A DNA stretch of 43,629 nucleotides from Clostridia bacterium (GTDB taxonomy: Bacteria > Bacillota > Clostridia > Christensenellales > Aristaeellaceae). The DNA lies in NCBI GenBank assembly GCA_017470945.1, contig JAFUXH010000005.1, positions 1-43,629 of the forward strand. The letters run 5' to 3'. The notes under the pieces were generated by a model, which worked only from the letters and a program-made list of their open reading frames with translations, did no database searches and was not told the DNA's origin. Positions within the stretch are counted from its first letter, which is position 1. Each line of letters begins with the position of its first letter. Below, piece after piece: positions 39,623 through 43,629 of this stretch. A program made the position numbers and the translations under genes.

Positions 39623-41842
39623 TTACGCGTCGGAATCGGGGATCCGGTTCAGCTCCCCGTTCAGGGCGTTCACGTCCAGCGTCCCGTCGGCATCCCGGCT
39701 CAGGATGCTTTTCAGGCTCAGGCCCAGGGGGATCACGCTTTTTTCCGTCATGATCTTTACCAGGGCGGGCACGTATTTTTCCAGGATCTTTTTCGTTTCC
39801 GGATTGTCCAGCAATTCCTGGGCGGTATTCTGGATGGAGAAAAAACCCTCCTTCCGCACGTCGTCCTCCGCCAGGAACCAGTTGCGCACGGCGGTGCCGG
39901 CATCCTGCTGGGGCAGGCGGTAGCTGTCCTCCGGCTCCGAAACCCGCAGCCATACGCCGTGATCCACGCATTCCCCCGCCATGGCCGTGACGCGGTTTTC
40001 GCCCATCTGCAAGGGCGCCTGCCGGAATACAGCCGTGCCGTTTTCCGCCTTCGCCGTGCCGAAGAACTTTCCGTTCAGCAGCAGCCGCACCTCGGGCTGA
40101 TTGGTATAGCATTTGATATCGATCGCCGCCTGGGCGCGCTTTTCAAAGCGCTTGGCGCACAGATGCACGAAGGGCTGCGCCGACCAGCGGGCTTTATAAT
40201 AGTAGAAAGCATCCTTGCGGATTTTCCGGTCGTGGGTCGCCAGGCCCTTGGCGTTGATGAATTTCTGCCCGCCCTCATCGCGCCGGGCGCTGGAAAAATC
40301 AAACAGGTTCCAAATGAAGCTGCCCCACAGGTATTCCCGGCTTTCGATTTGAGGATACACCGTTTCATGCCACAGGGCCTGATATTCCTCGGAATAATCC
40401 TTCACCTGGGGCGTTTCGCTGTGCAGGGCCAGGTTGGCATCCACGCCGTATTCGCTGATGCCCAGGGGCAGGGCGGGCCGGGCGGCGTGCATCTGATCCA
40501 GATAGGGGCCGTAATCCCGCATTTCGCCGTAATACCAGCCGAAATAGATGTTATAGCCCACCAGATCGGTGATTTCATTCAGGCGGCTGGACGCCTTCAG
40601 GGGGTACAGGTTGGCGCACGCGGAAAAGCGGGCGGGGTCCAGGGCTTTGACGATGCCATGCAGCTTCCGGCAGTTTTCATACATAAAGGGCGCGTCCCGG
40701 AACATGGCGATCTCATTCTGGATGCCCCAGCAGAAAACGGCGGGATGATGCAGGTTCTGCAAAATCAGCTCGGTCAATTGCTGGGCGGCGTTTTCCATGA
40801 GATCGGGGCTTTCCGTCATTTTCAGCATGGGGATCTCGGCCCAGGCAAGCAGGCCCATTTCATCGCAGCGGTCGTAAGCGGCTTGAGGATGCTGGTAGTG
40901 GGACAGGCGCACCGCGTTGGCCCCCAATTCGGCGATGACGGAAAAATCCTCCCGGACATCCGCGTCCGATACGGCGCAGAAGCGGTCCGCGCGATCCTGA
41001 TGCTTGGCCACGCCCCGCAGCGCCACCTTCTTTCCGTTGAGGAAAAGCCCCTTGTTCGCATCCAGCGCCAGGCGGCGGAAGCCGGTGCGCACCGACACTT
41101 CGTCGGCTGTACGGCCGTTTGCCCGCAAGGTGGCCGTCAGGGTATACAGATGCGCATGCCCCAGCCCGTCCCACAAAAGCGGATGGGCCACGGCGAGGGT
41201 GATCGCTTGATCGATCGGCCCTTCCGCGGTTTGCACAAGCGCGCCGTTTTCATCAACCAGATGGTAAACGATTTTCGCGTTTCCTTCATCGCACACCGTA
41301 TGGGGCTCCGCGGTTAGGACGCCGCGGCCCGCTTCATCCACGCCGGCCCGTACGATCAGGCCGTCCGTGCCGTAATAGCAGCGGTCGAAATGGCTTGCTT
41401 CGCCGATCAGCAGATCCACGTTCCGGTACAGCCCGCCGAACACCGTGAAATCGCCGAAGGAGGGGGCGATCTCCTCATGAAGGCTGTTTTCCAAAAAAAC
41501 ACGGATGCGCCACGCTTCATCCGCCATGGCTGCCTGAGGCACCGGCAGACGGAACCGGGCATACCCGCCCCGATGGCCGCCCGCGAAATGCCCATTCACA
41601 AATACACGGCACTGCTGATCGGCGGCCTCGAAGGAGAGGATGGCCGTTTGCCAGGCGCTATCCCGGGGAACGGTTTTTTCATAGACCGTCAGCCCCTGGT
41701 AGGCATCCTGCTTCCGATACCAGGTATGGGGCAGGGAAACGTTCTCCCAGGGTCCGTCGGGCAGGGAGACGGGCAGCTGATCCAGCGTACAGCCGGGCAG
41801 CTTTTTGAATTTCCAGCCGGGGTTCAGGGAAATGCGCTGCAT
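39623..41842 (-). CDS. Glycoside hydrolase family 2 (beta-galactosidase/beta-glucuronidase type)
   Basis: 739 residues, AGGAGG 7 bases before the ATG at 41840-41842. The sugar-binding jelly-roll domain (1-150), immunoglobulin-like domain (about 150-255) and TIM barrel (about 257-560) follow each other. The acid/base is Glu377 in CWGIQNEI and the nucleophile Glu464 in GISEYGVD. A further beta domain (about 560-660) and a C-terminal helical tail of about 75 residues (LLDNPETKKILEKYVPALV) follow. There is no signal peptide, so it works on imported oligosaccharides or glycosides. The exact sugar cannot be inferred. It is controlled with the AraC regulator 15 bases upstream. Confidence 0.93.
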   Translation of the reverse strand: MQRISLNPGWKFKKLPGCTLDQLPVSLPDGPWENVSLPHTWYRKQDAYQGLTVYEKTVPRDSAWQTAILSFEAADQQCRVFVNGHFAGGHRGGYARFRLPVPQAAMADEAWRIRVFLENSLHEEIAPSFGDFTVFGGLYRNVDLLIGEASHFDRCYYGTDGLIVRAGVDEAGRGVLTAEPHTVCDEGNAKIVYHLVDENGALVQTAEGPIDQAITLAVAHPLLWDGLGHAHLYTLTATLRANGRTADEVSVRTGFRRLALDANKGLFLNGKKVALRGVAKHQDRADRFCAVSDADVREDFSVIAELGANAVRLSHYQHPQAAYDRCDEMGLLAWAEIPMLKMTESPDLMENAAQQLTELILQNLHHPAVFCWGIQNEIAMFRDAPFMYENCRKLHGIVKALDPARFSACANLYPLKASSRLNEITDLVGYNIYFGWYYGEMRDYGPYLDQMHAARPALPLGISEYGVDANLALHSETPQVKDYSEEYQALWHETVYPQIESREYLWGSFIWNLFDFSSARRDEGGQKFINAKGLATHDRKIRKDAFYYYKARWSAQPFVHLCAKRFEKRAQAAIDIKCYTNQPEVRLLLNGKFFGTAKAENGTAVFRQAPLQMGENRVTAMAGECVDHGVWLRVSEPEDSYRLPQQDAGTAVRNWFLAEDDVRKEGFFSIQNTAQELLDNPETKKILEKYVPALVKIMTEKSVIPLGLSLKSILSRDADGTLDVNALNGELNRIPDSDA

Positions 41843-41857
41843 AGGTGTTCCTCCTGT

Positions 41858-43090
41858 TCACGGGTTGGGGATCAGGTGTGCGTTCAGGGATTTTCTGTAT
41901 TCGTTGGGCGATATGCCGTTGATTTTTTTGAAGGTGCGGGTGAAATAATTGGCGTCGGAAAAACCGCACTGCTCGGCGATGGCCTGCATGGAGAGGGTGG
42001 TTTTCGCCAATTTTTCCTCCGCCTGCCGGATGCGGGTTTTGTTGATATAATCCGTCACCGTCGCCCCCACCTCCTTATGAAAACGGGAGGACAGATAATT
42101 TTTGTTGATAACGAACCGCGTAGCCAGCCCCTCCAGATTGATGGGCTCCATGTAATGAAAATCGATATAGTTCAGGCAGTCCCGCACGGGGGCGGAGTAG
42201 CGCTCCATGGAATGCTGCTGCACCAGCAGGCAGTAGTGCCGGATCATTTGGGGGATCAGGGCGTTCAATTGATCGATGGTTTCCACCGCTTCGATCTCCT
42301 TGACGAACTGACCGCTGATGCCATCGATGTACAAAGGGTGCACCGCCGCCTGCTCGATGGCCTTGCGGTAGGCGGTGTTGGCGGCGATGACCATATATTT
42401 GGCGTCCTGCAGGGGATCGTCCACCCGCTGGTCCAGGGTAAAGCCCATGAATAGGTTCTGCTGATAAATGGCCTCGGGAATATCCCCCCGGCGAATGGCC
42501 TCCAGCATGGCGTTTTCCACGGCGTAGCGGGCTTCGATGGAGGTATAGGGAATGGAGGACAGGGCGATGGAGGGCTTTTGCTTGGCCTGCTCGGGATGGT
42601 CATAGGAGACCGATTGAATGGCCAGATCGGGATTGGCAAGATAGCGAGACAGGAGGCTGGAAAACATATGCTGCCAGCTTAAGTAATCCTGGATCACGGG
42701 GATGCGCTTGAAATACCACCGGATGGCGTCGATGGCGTCGGATTGCAAATGATGGCGCTGGAGCAGCTTTTCATAATCGGCTTCCCCGTAGGTGCGATAG
42801 GTGAAAGGGCCGCAGAAGACGAAAGCGCCCGTCTCCGTATCCCGCCCCTGAAGCACCAGGTAATGCAGGCCAAAATCATCCTTATAATCGATCACGTTAT
42901 CTTCCGGCACCAGCGCCATGATGCCGGAGGCAAAGCCGACGTAATCGAAGTCCTCGTAGAGCCGGTCCCGGAAAAGGAAATCCAGCGCGGACGCTTCGGG
43001 CGCTGTGCACTGCCGTCGCAGCAGCAGGAACTGTACCCGGTAGGAGCCCAGGATATCCCGCAGCACGTCCCGCAGATCCATCATAATCAT
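41858..43090 (-). CDS. AraC-family transcriptional regulator
   Basis: 410 residues from the ATG at 43088-43090 (GGAG 10 bases upstream; ATGs at 43084 and 43081 and a GTG at 43096 are alternatives). The C-terminal about 100 residues form the double helix-turn-helix: INLEGLATRFVINKNYLSSR, FHKEVGATVTDYINKTRIRQ and IAEQCGFSDANYFTRTFKK. The N-terminal 300 residues have no clear cupin and look like the large sensing domains of gut Clostridia regulators. It most likely activates the GH2 and nucleoside hydrolase genes and perhaps the divergent sugar transporter when a sugar is present; this is inference from position. Confidence 0.93.
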   Translation of the reverse strand: MIMMDLRDVLRDILGSYRVQFLLLRRQCTAPEASALDFLFRDRLYEDFDYVGFASGIMALVPEDNVIDYKDDFGLHYLVLQGRDTETGAFVFCGPFTYRTYGEADYEKLLQRHHLQSDAIDAIRWYFKRIPVIQDYLSWQHMFSSLLSRYLANPDLAIQSVSYDHPEQAKQKPSIALSSIPYTSIEARYAVENAMLEAIRRGDIPEAIYQQNLFMGFTLDQRVDDPLQDAKYMVIAANTAYRKAIEQAAVHPLYIDGISGQFVKEIEAVETIDQLNALIPQMIRHYCLLVQQHSMERYSAPVRDCLNYIDFHYMEPINLEGLATRFVINKNYLSSRFHKEVGATVTDYINKTRIRQAEEKLAKTTLSMQAIAEQCGFSDANYFTRTFKKINGISPNEYRKSLNAHLIPNP

Positions 43091-43131
43091 GTGCACTTCA
43101 CTCCATACTGAAAACGGTAATCTTTATCCTA

Positions 43132-43160
43132 AAAATACCATAATCTTTTGAATAAATCAA
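43132..43160 (-). promoter_or_regulatory. Promoter candidate of the AraC-GH2-nucleoside hydrolase operon
   Basis: Minus strand: TTGATT, 17-base spacer, TATTTT preceded by TGG (extended -10). The 43091-43309 gap is strikingly AT-rich for this genome; a plus-strand promoter near TATATTATAC (about 43225-43245) is likely for the ABC gene, but its -35 is unclear. Confidence 0.5.
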
Positions 43161-43309
43161 TAGAATGTGAAAATCGTGCTAAAACCAGTGAATTTTGTAT
43201 GTGTGATTGGGGAAAAAAATGTGTTATATTATACATGAAAACAACGTTCACAGCCTGACCATAGTACCATGCGGACACCGCTATCATCAAGAAATGCGAG
43301 AGGATGCAG

Positions 43310-43629
43310 ATGGAAAAGGAAATCATTTTTGAAGCAAAGCACATGCGCAAGGAGTTCGGCCCCACCATCGCGCTCAAGGACGTAGATTTCACCCTTCGCC
43401 GGGGCGAGATCCGCGGGCTGGTGGGCGAAAACGGCTCGGGCAAATCCACGATCATGTCCATTGCTTCCGGCATGCAGCCCGCCACCAAGGGCGAAATGTT
43501 CTACAAGGGGCAGCCCTGGAAGCCCGGCAACATGGTGGAGGCCCAGGATGCGGGCATCTCCATGATCCTGCAGGAGGCCAACACCATCCCCGGGGTCACC
43601 GTGGCCCAGAACATTTTCTCCGGCCATGA
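43310..43629 (+). CDS. Sugar ABC transporter ATPase (RbsA/MglA type), N-terminal part (runs off the window)
   Basis: 106 codons are present from the ATG at 43310, with GAGAGG 6 bases upstream. Walker A GENGSGKST is at 39-47, and the Q-loop region SMILQEANTIPGVTVAQNIF follows at about 85-104, which is typical of the twin-ATPase monosaccharide transporters (ribose, galactose, xylose; CUT2 family). Full members have about 500 residues, so most is missing. The gene is divergent from the AraC regulator, so it is probably the start of a sugar import operon serving the same locus. Confidence 0.88.
   Translation, partial: MEKEIIFEAKHMRKEFGPTIALKDVDFTLRRGEIRGLVGENGSGKSTIMSIASGMQPATKGEMFYKGQPWKPGNMVEAQDAGISMILQEANTIPGVTVAQNIFSGH

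Noticed and set aside
1..43629. tRNA or rRNA genes, CRISPR arrays, insertion sequences, prophage
   Set aside because: No cloverleaf-like segment, regularly spaced repeat array, transposase or integrase frame, or flanking target duplication was found by reading.

Overview
The window looks like a chromosomal segment of a GC-rich Bacillota (Clostridia-type) bacterium. The evidence is a PolC-type replicative polymerase, the Gram-positive gene order frr-uppS-cdsA-dxr-rseP-ispG-polC, consensus sigma-A promoters, strong AGGAGG ribosome binding sites and gut-type peptide and sugar uptake genes. Strong codon bias leaves very long open frames opposite real genes; these were discarded. No tRNA, rRNA, CRISPR array, transposase or phage gene was seen.

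Layout. 1-1.6 kb: the 5' end of a MATE transporter and a COG1915-type (archaeal ornithine cyclodeaminase-like) gene, both leftward. 1.7-6.2 kb: a secreted beta-helix protein with Pro-Asp-Gly-Met repeats, a hairpin-dense gap, then a leftward operon of response regulator, sensor kinase (whose outer loop is also Pro/Gly/Met-rich) and HD phosphohydrolase. 6.3-14.75 kb: a leftward oligopeptide ABC importer operon behind a perfect consensus promoter: binding protein, OppB, OppC, OppD, OppF and a 65-aa membrane protein. This is the most unusual part of the window. The OppC-type permease carries an RCC1-like beta-propeller of about 300 residues in its first outer loop, and the OppF ATPase carries a helical insert of about 190 residues between Walker A and the Q-loop.

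14.8-26.6 kb: a rightward housekeeping cluster: a one-domain FAD synthetase, frr, a 73-aa unknown, uppS, cdsA, dxr, rseP, ispG, rdgB and polC. It serves ribosome recycling, isoprenoid and phospholipid precursor synthesis, membrane proteolysis, nucleotide-pool cleaning and replication. A frame-disrupted leucine-rich-repeat remnant follows polC.

26.6-33.1 kb: a hybrid sensor kinase with two receiver domains, a divergent D-2-hydroxyacid dehydrogenase, a plsY gene cut by an in-frame TAA, a DEDDh exonuclease and an unknown protein. 33.5-38.3 kb: a HAD-type nucleotidase-like gene facing a leftward run of six genes (two unknown membrane proteins, an LCM-type methyltransferase, a VOC protein, a DUF1294 protein, a serine hydrolase) behind one strong promoter. 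38.6-43.6 kb: a sugar-use locus with an AraC-type regulator, a GH2 glycosidase and a nucleoside hydrolase-like enzyme, divergent from the start of a sugar ABC ATPase gene that runs off the window.
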